Shown: positions 44,578 through 52,995 of the stretch, piece after piece
Layout of the letters: the number at the start of each line of letters is the position of its first letter
Position numbering within the stretch: position 1 is the stretch's first letter
The notes under the pieces: generated by a model
Told to the model about the DNA's origin: nothing
The model's input: the letters and a program-made list of their open reading frames with translations, nothing else
Databases searched by the model: none
Program-made: the position numbers and the translations under genes
Assembly (NCBI RefSeq): GCF_032191775.1
Contig: NZ_CP132507.1
Coordinates: 3,311,001 to 3,375,000 of the forward strand
Length of the DNA stretch: 64,000 nt
Direction of reading: 5' to 3'
Origin: Rhodoferax mekongensis
GTDB lineage: Bacteria > Pseudomonadota > Gammaproteobacteria > Burkholderiales > Burkholderiaceae_C

Positions 44578-45636
44578 ATGCCTTCCTTTTTTTCCCACGC
44601 GATGGTCCTGCGCGGCCTGAAAGTCCTGGCGCTCAACACCGTGATCGCCATTGCCATCACGCTGTTTGACAACCATTCCTTCGGCCTGAACCTGGTGTAT
44701 TCGCACTGCATCGGCATCAGCATCTGGGCCTTCATCGAGGTTTTCAACCATTTCCTGGTCGATAACTGGCAGGTGCATGTGCACCGTCTGCTGTTCATCG
44801 TGCCGGTGGCGGTGGTGCTGGGCTACTTCACCGGCCACCTGCTGACCGACCTGATTCTGGGCACCACCTCGTTCCAGTACTGGAAGCAAACCCCGCGCAT
44901 GGCCTTCGGCATGCTGTTTGTGAGCCTGGTGGCCGGCGGGGTGATCAGCTGGGTGTTTGTGAGCCGCGAGCAGCTCGCCGCCGAGCGCCAGAACCTCGAA
45001 GTCGCGCGCCGCCAGGCCAGCGAGGCACAGCTCAAACTGCTGGAAGCGCAACTGGAACCGCACATGCTGTTCAACACCTTGGCCAACCTGCGCGCCCTGA
45101 TTGCGGTAGACCCGCAACGGGCCCAGACCATGCTGGACCACATGATTGCCTACCTGCGCGCCACGCTGTCCGCCTCACGCGCACCCTCGGGCGGCAACAC
45201 CCACACCCTGGCCGACGAATTCGCCCGCCTGCAGGACTACCTGGAACTCATGGCCATCCGCATGGGTCCGCGCCTGCAATTCAGCCTGGACCTGCCGGAT
45301 GCCTTGCGCGCCCAACCGGTGCCCCCCTTGCTGCTGCAGCCGCTGGTGGAAAACAGCATCCAGCATGGGCTGGAGCCCAAGGTGGAGGGCGGCAGCATCC
45401 GCATTGCCGCCTCCGCGTCCGACGGCGTGCTGAAGCTCGATGTGGAAGACACGGGCATGGGCGCAGACCCCGCTGAACTGCTGCCTCCGGCCCCCCATAC
45501 CACCGGCCACGGTTTCGGGCTGCAACAGGTTCGCGAACGGTTGGCCACCGCCTTCGGCGAGCGTGGCGCTATGATTTTGGTAGCTGCTCCCGCAGGTGGC
45601 ATGAGCGCCAGCATCACTTTTCCCTTGAAAGCGTAA
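44578..45636 (+). CDS. LytS-type membrane sensor histidine kinase
   Basis: 352 residues: four membrane helices in the first 120 residues, a coiled segment, then the His_kinase domain with LEAQLEPHMLFNTLANL (phospho-acceptor H162) and an HATPase domain with PLVENSIQHGLEP and DTGMGADP, HGFGLQQVRERL. It pairs with the LytTR regulator 7 bases downstream. Residues 330-345 in the last strand region are encoded by a palindromic element, apparently without changing domain length. Confidence 0.9.
   Translation: MPSFFSHAMVLRGLKVLALNTVIAIAITLFDNHSFGLNLVYSHCIGISIWAFIEVFNHFLVDNWQVHVHRLLFIVPVAVVLGYFTGHLLTDLILGTTSFQYWKQTPRMAFGMLFVSLVAGGVISWVFVSREQLAAERQNLEVARRQASEAQLKLLEAQLEPHMLFNTLANLRALIAVDPQRAQTMLDHMIAYLRATLSASRAPSGGNTHTLADEFARLQDYLELMAIRMGPRLQFSLDLPDALRAQPVPPLLLQPLVENSIQHGLEPKVEGGSIRIAASASDGVLKLDVEDTGMGADPAELLPPAPHTTGHGFGLQQVRERLATAFGERGAMILVAAPAGGMSASITFPLKA
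45566..45611 (+). repeat. Dispersed palindromic element, copy 11 (inside lytS-like gene)
   Basis: GCTATGATTTTGGTAGCTGC (from 45568), then TCCCGCAGGTGGCATGAGCG and CCAG. Sense with the gene and read in frame as GAMILVAAPAGGMSAS. Confidence 0.75.
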
Positions 45637-45643
45637 GCACACC

Positions 45644-46501
45644 ATGCCCACCGCACTGATCGCAGAAGACGAACCCCTGCTGGCCCAAGCCTTACAAGCC
45701 GAGCTGGCACGTGCGTGGCCGGAACTGCAGGTGCTGCGCACCGTGGGCGACGGAGCCTCCGCCGTGAAGGCCGCGCTGGAGCTGGTGCCGCAACTGCTGT
45801 TTTTTGACATCCGCATGCCGGGCCTAAGCGGACTGGATGCCGCCCTCGAATTGGCCGATCGGTGGCCGCCCGCCCACGCCCCGCAGCAGCCCTTCCCGGC
45901 CCTGGTGTTTGTGACGGCCTATGACCAATACGCCGTGCAAGCCTTTGAGGCCCAGGCGGTGGACTACCTGCTCAAACCCGTGCAGCCTGCGCGCCTGCAA
46001 AAAACTGTGTCAAAACTGCAGCTGGCGCTTGCCGAATCTGCGCGGGCAGCTCCTGAAACCATAGCAAACCCGGCCACGGACCCGGCGCTGGAAGCCGCCC
46101 TCAGCCAGCTGCGCGGCCTGCTGCAAGCCCACACGGGCATGCCGGCGCAAGCGGCGGACGCGGGTGGCACAACACCCCTGCTGCAGGTGCTGCAAGTGAG
46201 CGCAGGCAGCCAGATCCGCATGGTGCCCATTGAAGAGGTGCTGTACTTTGAAGCTGCCGACAAATACGTGCGGGTGCTCACCCGCGACCGCGAGCACCTG
46301 CTGCGCACCGCCCTCAAGGACTTGCTGCCCCAACTCGACCCGCAGGTCTTCTGGCAAGTACACCGGGGCACAGTGGTGCGTGCCACCGCCATCGACACCG
46401 TCAGCCGTGACGATGCAGGCCGCCTCACCTTGAGTTTGCACAACCGGAACGACAAACTCGCCGTCAGCCGACTCTACGCCCAGCGCTTCAAAGCCATGTA
46501 A
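45644..46501 (+). CDS. LytTR-family response regulator
   Basis: 285 residues: receiver domain (1-125) with AEDEP, phospho-acceptor D55 in FFDIRMPGLSG, and YLLKPVQP; a linker (about 125-180); and a LytTR DNA-binding domain (about 185-280) with EEVLYFEAADKYVRVLT and FWQVHRGTVVRATAI. The linker contains a palindromic element (residues 131-142). Forms a two-component pair with the upstream kinase. Confidence 0.92.
   Translation: MPTALIAEDEPLLAQALQAELARAWPELQVLRTVGDGASAVKAALELVPQLLFFDIRMPGLSGLDAALELADRWPPAHAPQQPFPALVFVTAYDQYAVQAFEAQAVDYLLKPVQPARLQKTVSKLQLALAESARAAPETIANPATDPALEAALSQLRGLLQAHTGMPAQAADAGGTTPLLQVLQVSAGSQIRMVPIEEVLYFEAADKYVRVLTRDREHLLRTALKDLLPQLDPQVFWQVHRGTVVRATAIDTVSRDDAGRLTLSLHNRNDKLAVSRLYAQRFKAM
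46034..46069 (-). repeat. Dispersed palindromic element, copy 12 (inside lytR-like gene)
   Basis: In minus sense: GTTTGCTATGGTTTCAGGAG, then CTGCCCGCGCAGATTC. The right end is missing. Antisense to the gene and read in frame as ESARAAPETIAN in the interdomain linker, the same frame as copy 5 in ybiB. Confidence 0.8.
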
Positions 46502-46545
46502 GGTGCGTGGCCACAGGCAGACACATCGGGTAAACCAGTGGCTGC

Positions 46546-46560
46546 TGGCATGGGTGTTGC
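46546..46560 (+). promoter_or_regulatory. Candidate sigma-54 promoter upstream of binding-protein gene
   Basis: TGGCATG-GGTG-TTGC differs from the sigma-54 consensus at one base and keeps GG-N10-GC. The predicted start is near 46572 and the start codon is at 46609. No NtrC palindrome was spotted close upstream. Confidence 0.55.
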
Positions 46561-46608
46561 GGGGCATTGGTCCCTACAATGCGCCATCGATTCACCAGGA
46601 CACCTTCC

Positions 46609-47769
46609 ATGCAATTGAAACTCTCGCGTCGCCACACCCTGCGCCTGCTCTCCGTGGGCGCTGCCGCCCCTGCCGCTTTGCTGCAAGGCTGCGACTCCAC
46701 CCCCTCCGTCATCAAGATCGGCGTGGCCCAGCCCCTGAGCGGCAACCTCGCGGCACTGGGGCAGGACTTGCTCAACGGCGTAACCCTGGCGGTGGAAGAA
46801 CTCAACAAGGAAGGCTACAAGGTCAAGGGCAAAACCGTCACCTTTGAAATCGTGGCTGTGGACGACAAGGCCAATGCAGAAACCGGCAAAGCAGTCGCCC
46901 AGGAATTGGTGAACGCGGGCGTGGCGGTCGTGATAGGCCATTTGAACTCGGGCGTCAGCATCGCTGCAGCCCCCATTTACGCTGCAGCCAATATTCCGCA
47001 GTTGGCTATTTCCACCAACCCCAAGTTCACGCAACTGGGTCTGGAAACCACGTTCCGACTGGTGGCCAATGACACCTTGCAAGCCAAAGCCATTGGCAGC
47101 TACTCTGCCTCGCAATTTACCGGCACACGCTATGCCTTGCAGGATGATGGCACCCCCTACGGGAAAGACCTCGCTGACGGAGCCGAACTTCAGCTCAAGG
47201 CCGCAAAAAAAGAAATCATCCTCAAACAAAGCTTCGACGACAAGACCGTGGCGTTTGACGATTTCGCGGCCAAGCTCAAGGCAGAAAACGTGCAGGTGCT
47301 GGTGTCCACCGTGAGCGACTTCCAGATCATCGCGCTCATCGAGGCACTCAAGAAAATTGACTACACCAAGATCATCATCCTGGGGGCCGACACCATCAAG
47401 ACCACTGATATGCTCAAAGGCACTGGTGTGGTCAAGGGCCTCTACGTGACTTCCCCCGTGTTGGACGCGCGCGAGTTCACCGCAGGTGCCGCCTTCCTGG
47501 ACAAGTACCGCGCCAAGTTCAAAAAAGACCCCGCCTACGCCGGCCACTACACCTACGACGCCATGTATGTGGTGGCTGCTGCCATCCGCCGTGCGGAGTC
47601 GGCCAAGCCCAAAGATATCGTGGCCATGCTCAAGAAGATCGACGGCTACGCGCCAGTAACCGGCTCCATGAAGTGGGACGACAAGGGCGAGCAGCGCTAC
47701 GGCGTGATCGGGGTGTACAGTGCCAATGGCGGGCTCTGGGAATCCCAAATGCGGTCCGACAGCTGGTAA
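46609..47769 (+). CDS. Branched-chain amino-acid-type ABC transporter substrate-binding lipoprotein
   Basis: 386 residues, Peripla_BP_6 (LivK-like) fold. The leader has twin arginines (SRRHTLRLL) and ends at a lipobox-like LLQGC, so it is probably a Tat- or Sec-exported lipoprotein. The mature protein starts VIKIGVAQPLSGNLAALGQD and contains GHLNSGVSIAAAPIYAAANI and GHYTYDAMYVVAAAIR. No permease or ATPase gene is adjacent. Distantly paralogous to the gene at 48663. Confidence 0.88.
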   Translation: MQLKLSRRHTLRLLSVGAAAPAALLQGCDSTPSVIKIGVAQPLSGNLAALGQDLLNGVTLAVEELNKEGYKVKGKTVTFEIVAVDDKANAETGKAVAQELVNAGVAVVIGHLNSGVSIAAAPIYAAANIPQLAISTNPKFTQLGLETTFRLVANDTLQAKAIGSYSASQFTGTRYALQDDGTPYGKDLADGAELQLKAAKKEIILKQSFDDKTVAFDDFAAKLKAENVQVLVSTVSDFQIIALIEALKKIDYTKIIILGADTIKTTDMLKGTGVVKGLYVTSPVLDAREFTAGAAFLDKYRAKFKKDPAYAGHYTYDAMYVVAAAIRRAESAKPKDIVAMLKKIDGYAPVTGSMKWDDKGEQRYGVIGVYSANGGLWESQMRSDSW

Positions 47770-47802
47770 ACCTTCCCGGCAAAGACCACTGAGGAGAACA
47801 GT

Positions 47803-48393
47803 ATGACTTTGCGCTACACCACCGTGCCCAACACCTTGCCCGAGAGCAAGATGCGCATGTACCCCACCAAGGTGATCAACATCATCGGCGGGCCGGGTAG
47901 CGACAAGTCGCTGTTTTCTGCAGCCATCATCCTGTTCCTCAACCTCCACAACAAAACCGTGGAGACCATTCCCGACTACGCCAAGTCCCTGGTCTGGCAA
48001 CAAAACTTCGAGGTGCTGAAAAACCAGTACTTCATCGCCCAGCGCCAGTATGAAATGCTGAACCTGCTCGACGGGCAGGTGCAGTTCCTGATCACCGAGT
48101 GCTCACTGCCCCAGGTGCTCTACTACAACGAGCACTACCCCGAGAACATTTGCGATGTCGGCAAGACCCGCGCGCAGATTCTGGAGTGGTACAAGCAGCA
48201 CAACAACATCAACATCCTGGTCGAGCGCGGCGAGAAAAAATACGTGCACACCGGCCGCTTCCAGGATGAAGAACAGGCCCGCGAGGTCGACCGCGGCCTG
48301 CGTGCCACCCTGGTCCGTGAAGGCCTGCACTTCACCTCCCTGGCGCCGGATGTGGACGCCATCAACGCCTTCGCGCGCACCCTGCTCGACTGA
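47803..48393 (+). CDS. P-loop ATPase/kinase-like protein with altered Walker A
   Basis: 196 residues, cytoplasmic. KVINIIGGPGSDKSLFSAAI (residues 23-42) is a Walker A in which the Gly before Lys is Asp (GGPGSDKS, expected GGPGSGKS). A hydrophobic strand QFLITECSL may be Walker B-like (no DE pair). Overall it resembles small NadR/AAA-type P-loop proteins also seen in phages; no function can be assigned. GAGGAGAACAGT gives a strong ribosome site. It lies 33 bases after the binding-protein gene. Confidence 0.65.
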   Translation: MTLRYTTVPNTLPESKMRMYPTKVINIIGGPGSDKSLFSAAIILFLNLHNKTVETIPDYAKSLVWQQNFEVLKNQYFIAQRQYEMLNLLDGQVQFLITECSLPQVLYYNEHYPENICDVGKTRAQILEWYKQHNNINILVERGEKKYVHTGRFQDEEQAREVDRGLRATLVREGLHFTSLAPDVDAINAFARTLLD

Positions 48394-48662
48394 GCCTTCC
48401 TGCCCGGCACACCCCGTTTTGCCCGGGGTCAATTTCTAGTGGTTTACACGCACTAGAACTGTGCATTTGTATTCTCATGGCACCAAATAAAGACTTTCTC
48501 CAGAGGGGAAATCCCTGTTTTGGGAGCAATCTAATTCATGGCCCATTAGAGATTTAAATACTAGTAACATATCAGTACAAGCCTGATGCTCACCTTTCAA
48601 GACTTGCGCTAATGTTCGCCCCGGTGAGAAATTTATTCACACTTTTTTAATTTGGAGTTTTT
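48394..48662 (+). promoter_or_regulatory. AT-rich regulatory region upstream of livK-like gene
   Basis: Markedly lower GC than its surroundings, with no gene seen. Contains ACCCCG/CGGGGT after the P-loop gene, a TCTAGTG...CACTAGA hairpin (48435-48457, 9-nt loop), and a GTGA...TCAC repeat near the ribosome site TTTGGAG. I cannot fix a -35/-10 pair with confidence. Confidence 0.5.
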
Positions 48663-49799
48663 ATGAAGTTGAAAATTGTTGCAGCCGCAGCCATCGCCTT
48701 GTCTACCGGTATGGCCTTCGCACAAAACGCGGTTGTCACTATCGCTCACGTTGGCCCCACCAGTGGCGCTATCGCCCACTTGGGTAAGGACAACGAAAAC
48801 GGCGCCATCCTTGCCGTGGAAGAACTCAACGCAGCTGGCGTGACCATCGGTGGCAAGAAAGTCACCATCAAGCTGATGACTGAAGACGACGCAGCTGACC
48901 CCAAGCAAGGTACCGCTGTGGCCCAGAAGCTGGCTGACGCCAAAGTTGCTGGTGTGATCGGTCACTTGAACTCCGGCACCACCATCCCTGCTTCCAGCAT
49001 CTACTCCGATGCAGGCATCCCCCAGATTTCTCCTTCCGCTACCAACCCCAAGTACACACGCCAAGGCTTCAAGACCGCCTTCCGTTTGGTGGCTGACGAC
49101 GCTCAATTGGGCGGCACACTGGGCAAGTACGCTGTCAAGGAATTGAAGGGCAAGTCCATCGCCGTGATCGACGACCGTACTGCTTACGGCCAAGGCGTTG
49201 CTCAAGAATTCACCAAGGCTGTTGAAGCTGCCGGCGGCACCGTGGTTGCCAAGGAATTCACCACCGACAAGGCAACTGACTTCTCCGCTATCCTGACCAC
49301 CATCAAGGGCAAGAAAGCTGACGTCGTGTTCTTCGGCGGTATGGACGCTGTTGCAGGCCCCATGCTGCGTCAAATGAAGTCCCTGGGCATCAACGCCAAG
49401 TTCATGGGCGGCGACGGCATCTGCTCCACCGAATTGGTGAAGTTGGGTGGCGACGCGATTGCTGACAACCAAGTCTACTGCGCGGAAGCCGGTGGCGTGG
49501 AAGGCCAGCAAAAGGTCGGCATGGAAGACTTCAAGAAGAAGTTCAAGGCCAAGTTCGGTACTGAAGTTCAAGTGTACGCACCCTACGTGTACGACGGCGT
49601 GAAGGTCATGGTTGCTGCCATGGTCAAGGCCGGTTCTTCCGACCCCGCCAAGTACCTGCCTGTTTTGGCAGCTACCAAGGACTACAAGGGCGTGACAGGC
49701 ACCATCTCCTTTGACAACAAGGGCGACATCCTGAACGGCGCTTTGACACTGAAGACCGTCAAGGGCGGCAAGCTGTCTGACATCGCTGTGATCCGCTAA
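48663..49799 (+). CDS. Branched-chain amino-acid-type ABC transporter substrate-binding protein
   Basis: 378 residues, LivK-like. Sec signal peptide (MKLKIVAAAAIALSTGMAFA), mature start QNAVVTIAHVGPTSGAIAHLGKD, then GHLNSGTTIPASSIYSDAGI and YAPYVYDGVKVMVAAMVKAG. Codon use is unlike the neighbours, with many GCT, GTT, AAG and TTG codons, which suggests high expression. No transporter membrane genes are nearby. Closed by a strong palindromic terminator. Confidence 0.92.
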   Translation: MKLKIVAAAAIALSTGMAFAQNAVVTIAHVGPTSGAIAHLGKDNENGAILAVEELNAAGVTIGGKKVTIKLMTEDDAADPKQGTAVAQKLADAKVAGVIGHLNSGTTIPASSIYSDAGIPQISPSATNPKYTRQGFKTAFRLVADDAQLGGTLGKYAVKELKGKSIAVIDDRTAYGQGVAQEFTKAVEAAGGTVVAKEFTTDKATDFSAILTTIKGKKADVVFFGGMDAVAGPMLRQMKSLGINAKFMGGDGICSTELVKLGGDAIADNQVYCAEAGGVEGQQKVGMEDFKKKFKAKFGTEVQVYAPYVYDGVKVMVAAMVKAGSSDPAKYLPVLAATKDYKGVTGTISFDNKGDILNGALTLKTVKGGKLSDIAVIR

Positions 49800-49838
49800 T
49801 CACCGCAGGTCTCTCGGCAACGCAAGTTGCCAGACGAC

Positions 49839-49870
49839 AAAAAAGCGCACTGCATGCAGTGCGCTTTTTT
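49839..49870. terminator. Bidirectional intrinsic terminator
   Basis: A perfect palindrome, AAAAAAGCGCACTGCA followed by its complement TGCAGTGCGCTTTTTT, giving T-runs on both strands. Serves the LivK-like gene and the convergent DUF2157 gene. Confidence 0.92.
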
Positions 49871-49902
49871 TATGTGCGCCGCTTGCATGCGGCATTCAAC
49901 TC

Positions 49903-51045
49903 TCAGGCCCGGGGCTGCAAGCCTTGCGGCACATAGCGGCTCAAATATGCCGCAATGGCGCTTTCATGGCGCTGCCACCATACGCCCAGCGCCACCAGGC
50001 CCAAGCCCAGCAACGTGAGTGCAAACGGGAACATAAAGCTGTCGCGAAACACCTCATGCGACAGGTGGCCCAAATAGAACATCACCCCGAAGGCGCCATA
50101 CACCGTGAACACACGCCGCCCGATGGCCGCGCCCATCAGCACCAACACTACATTCAGCGCGCAGTAGCCCAGCTTGGCCAGCTCAGAGCCAGAGTCGTTC
50201 AGGCTCAGGCCGCACCAGAACATGGTGGTACCGAAGATGTAGAGCCAGAAGGCAAAGTCCTGCCGCCACTCCGCCGTCTTGGACAAACGGGTACGCACGT
50301 CCACCCACATTGCTACCGCCACGGTGCCAATACCGAACACCAGCGACATGTCGCGCATGAACTCCCATTCCCAGCGGTGGTCGAACAGCAGCATGTTGGC
50401 CACGTCCATGCTCATGTACCAAAGGGTGAGCGCCAGCGGCATCACCATAAAGGGCAAGCGGTAGCGCCACAGCATCACCACACCGGCCAGCAAGGTGGCG
50501 AACTCCAGTGTGATCCAGCGCCAATCAATGCGCGTGTGGTAGCTGGCCAGCGAGTCCGGCCCGCCCGGTGGCCACCAGCCCATCAGGTGCTGTGCGCCCC
50601 ACACAATCAGCGGCACCAGAAACACCGCCAGCGTAGCCATCAAACCGGCAGGCACCGGCAGGCTGCGCGCCTTGAAATAGTCCGCCACCTTCAGCGCAGC
50701 AAACAGGTACAAAGCTCCCAGCACCATCAGCGCGGTCGGACCCATCTGCTGGAAGCCCAGTGTCATGAACAGCGTCATGGCGCCAATGGCCAGCAGGCCG
50801 CCAAAGTAATACAGCACATTCACAAAGCTGAAACGCGGGCCGCCCGCCACGGCCGGCTGAGCGGGCTGGGGCGCATTGGGGTCTACAGGCCGGGTGGCCT
50901 GCCAATGCTGCCCCTGGCTCCAGCGCTGCCATAAGTCTTGGGCTTGCTGCTCGGTGATCAGGCCATCGCGTGCGGCCTGCTTCAAGTCCTGCAGGCGCAG
51001 CTCAAACGTCAAATTGCTGGTGTCGGTGAAGTCCTTGATGTCCAT
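49903..51045 (-). CDS. DUF2157-type multi-pass membrane protein
   Basis: 380 residues: a soluble N-terminus (1-70) with QAARDGLITEQQAQDLWQRW, a SHOCT-like helical motif, then about ten membrane helices beginning FVNVLYYFGGLLAIGAMTLFM, and a short basic tail. Function unknown. Divergent from glsA across 61 bases. Confidence 0.75.
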   Translation of the reverse strand: MDIKDFTDTSNLTFELRLQDLKQAARDGLITEQQAQDLWQRWSQGQHWQATRPVDPNAPQPAQPAVAGGPRFSFVNVLYYFGGLLAIGAMTLFMTLGFQQMGPTALMVLGALYLFAALKVADYFKARSLPVPAGLMATLAVFLVPLIVWGAQHLMGWWPPGGPDSLASYHTRIDWRWITLEFATLLAGVVMLWRYRLPFMVMPLALTLWYMSMDVANMLLFDHRWEWEFMRDMSLVFGIGTVAVAMWVDVRTRLSKTAEWRQDFAFWLYIFGTTMFWCGLSLNDSGSELAKLGYCALNVVLVLMGAAIGRRVFTVYGAFGVMFYLGHLSHEVFRDSFMFPFALTLLGLGLVALGVWWQRHESAIAAYLSRYVPQGLQPRA

Positions 51046-51106
51046 TGCGCATCCCCGCTGTCGTTTGGCTGCATATGTACCACAGGGCCGCTTCTAGAAT
51101 GAAACC

Positions 51107-52072
51107 ATGCTTACCCCCCGCACCACCACTGGTCTGCCGGCTGCCGAATCGCTGCAAGCGGCCTTAGCCCTTATCGACACCGAAGCCCGCGCCCTCTTCG
51201 GCCAAGGCAAGGTGGCGGACTACATACCGGCACTGGCCCAGGTGCAGCCGCGCCAGTTCGGCATGGCCGTGGCGCTGGTGGATGGCAGCACCTACCAAGT
51301 GGGCGATGCGCACACGCCGTTCTCGCTGCAAAGCATTACCAAACTGTTCACCTTTGTGCTGGCCCTCAAAGCCATTGGCGACGACGTGTGGAAGCGTGTG
51401 GGCCGCGAGCCTTCAGGAGCCGCATTTAACTCCATGGTGCAACTGGAAACCGAGCACGGCATTCCGCGTAACCCCTTCATCAACGCGGGGGCGCTGGTGA
51501 TTACCGACATCCTCACCACCCGCTACGCCCACCTGGACTACGCGCTCCTCGGCGCCCTGCGCCGCCTGACGGACGACCCCGAGCTGAGCTGGAACGCGGC
51601 TGTGGCCAAAAGCGAGCGCGACACGGCCCACCGCAACATGGCCATGGCCTACTTCATGAAAAGCCACGGCAACTTTGCCAACCCGCCCGAGCTGGTGCTG
51701 GACAACTACTGCCGCCAGTGCGCCACCGAAATGAACTGCACCCAGCTCGCCCAAGCCACCATGTTTCTGGCCAATGGCGGGCGCGACCTGGGACGCGACG
51801 GCCGGCCCGACGAACAGTTTTTGAGCGCTGACGACGCCCGGCGCGTCAATGCCCTGCTGCTCACCTGCGGCGCCTATGACGCTGCTGGCGACTTTGCCTA
51901 CCGCATCGGCCTGCCGGTCAAAACCGGGGTGGGCGGCGGCATTGTGGCCATAGCCCCCGGCGTGGGCACCATTGCCGTTTGGGCGCCTGAGCTGGACGCC
52001 AAAGGCAACTCGGTGCTGGGTGCCTTTGCGCTGGAGCGCCTGGTGCAGCTCACCGGCTGGAACCACACCTGA
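51107..52072 (+). CDS. glsA: Glutaminase
   Basis: Hydrolyses glutamine to glutamate and ammonia in the cytoplasm. 321 residues with the serine beta-lactamase-like fold: SLQSITKLF supplies catalytic S76 and K79, NPFINAGALVITDIL and the Tyr-bearing region follow, and the C-terminal VKTGVGGGIVAIAPG is the family KTG-type motif. Length matches GlsA. Links to the nitrogen theme of the window, though it is far from the nas genes. Confidence 0.94.
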   Translation: MLTPRTTTGLPAAESLQAALALIDTEARALFGQGKVADYIPALAQVQPRQFGMAVALVDGSTYQVGDAHTPFSLQSITKLFTFVLALKAIGDDVWKRVGREPSGAAFNSMVQLETEHGIPRNPFINAGALVITDILTTRYAHLDYALLGALRRLTDDPELSWNAAVAKSERDTAHRNMAMAYFMKSHGNFANPPELVLDNYCRQCATEMNCTQLAQATMFLANGGRDLGRDGRPDEQFLSADDARRVNALLLTCGAYDAAGDFAYRIGLPVKTGVGGGIVAIAPGVGTIAVWAPELDAKGNSVLGAFALERLVQLTGWNHT

Positions 52073-52073
52073 C

Positions 52074-52973
52074 ATGCGCCACCACCCTGCGATCGCCACC
52101 CTGTTGCTAGCCACCCTGCTGGGCGCAAGCGCAGCCGCACATGGCAACGCTTTGGATGCAGATGGCGTGCAGGCCCTGCTGCCCGCCCAGCCCGGCGGCA
52201 GTACGCTGGCGCTGGGCAGCAGCAACCCCAACACCGACAAGCGCTTCGGCTTTGACTACAAACCCGCTGCCACCGCCGCGCAAGAAGGCGGGCTGCGCTA
52301 CTGGAATCTGCCTGCCACCCCGCTCACCTACAGCAGCGGCGGCAATGGCTACACCGCGCGTCTGCACCTGTTTGCCAGCGGCGGCAAACAACAGTTCAAC
52401 TGGAAGACCCAGCGTGGCTACCTCAGCAGCCCGCAAGACGTGCGCAACCAGGAGTTCACGGTGTATGTGCGGGTGCATGAGCCGCTCACGCCACTGAATG
52501 CGCAAGTCACCCTCAAGATCCGCGGCGGCCACCACAGCGAGAAAGATGGCGACGCTGCCTCCTGCACCATGATGACCTTCGGCCCCGGCGGGCCCAGCGG
52601 CATCACCCGCTTTGCCAAAGAGCTCACCCACCCGCTGTACGACTATGTGGTGCTGCGCCCCCTGCTGGACGTGGCCTTGCAGCCCGGGCAGTGGTATGGC
52701 CTCAAGCTCATCAGCTACAGCCGCCCCGGCGTGCCCGGCGAGGTGCTGAACCAGCTCTACCTGGACACTGCACCTTTTGACTCGGCTGGCCGCCCCGCTA
52801 ATGGCTGGCAGCTGCTCAGCGAATACACCGATGTGCAAGGCAAACGCACCGGCCGCCACTACGACACGCTGGCCGACTGGGGCGGCTGGCAAACCACCCT
52901 GCGCATGGACGGCTACCGCAGCATCGACTTTGCGCTGCCCTCCGTGCGCGAGATTGTTCCGCCCTCACCCTGA
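52074..52973 (+). CDS. Exported hypothetical protein
   Basis: 299 residues. A Sec signal peptide (HPAIATLLLATLLGASAAAHG) is followed by a mature domain rich in Gly, Tyr and Thr with predicted beta character and no transmembrane segment. I recognise no family. ATG lies 2 bases after the glsA stop, so the two are probably co-transcribed. Convergent with the diguanylate cyclase gene. Confidence 0.75.
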   Translation: MRHHPAIATLLLATLLGASAAAHGNALDADGVQALLPAQPGGSTLALGSSNPNTDKRFGFDYKPAATAAQEGGLRYWNLPATPLTYSSGGNGYTARLHLFASGGKQQFNWKTQRGYLSSPQDVRNQEFTVYVRVHEPLTPLNAQVTLKIRGGHHSEKDGDAASCTMMTFGPGGPSGITRFAKELTHPLYDYVVLRPLLDVALQPGQWYGLKLISYSRPGVPGEVLNQLYLDTAPFDSAGRPANGWQLLSEYTDVQGKRTGRHYDTLADWGGWQTTLRMDGYRSIDFALPSVREIVPPSP

Positions 52974-52995
52974 GCGGCAAAGGACCAAAACGGGC

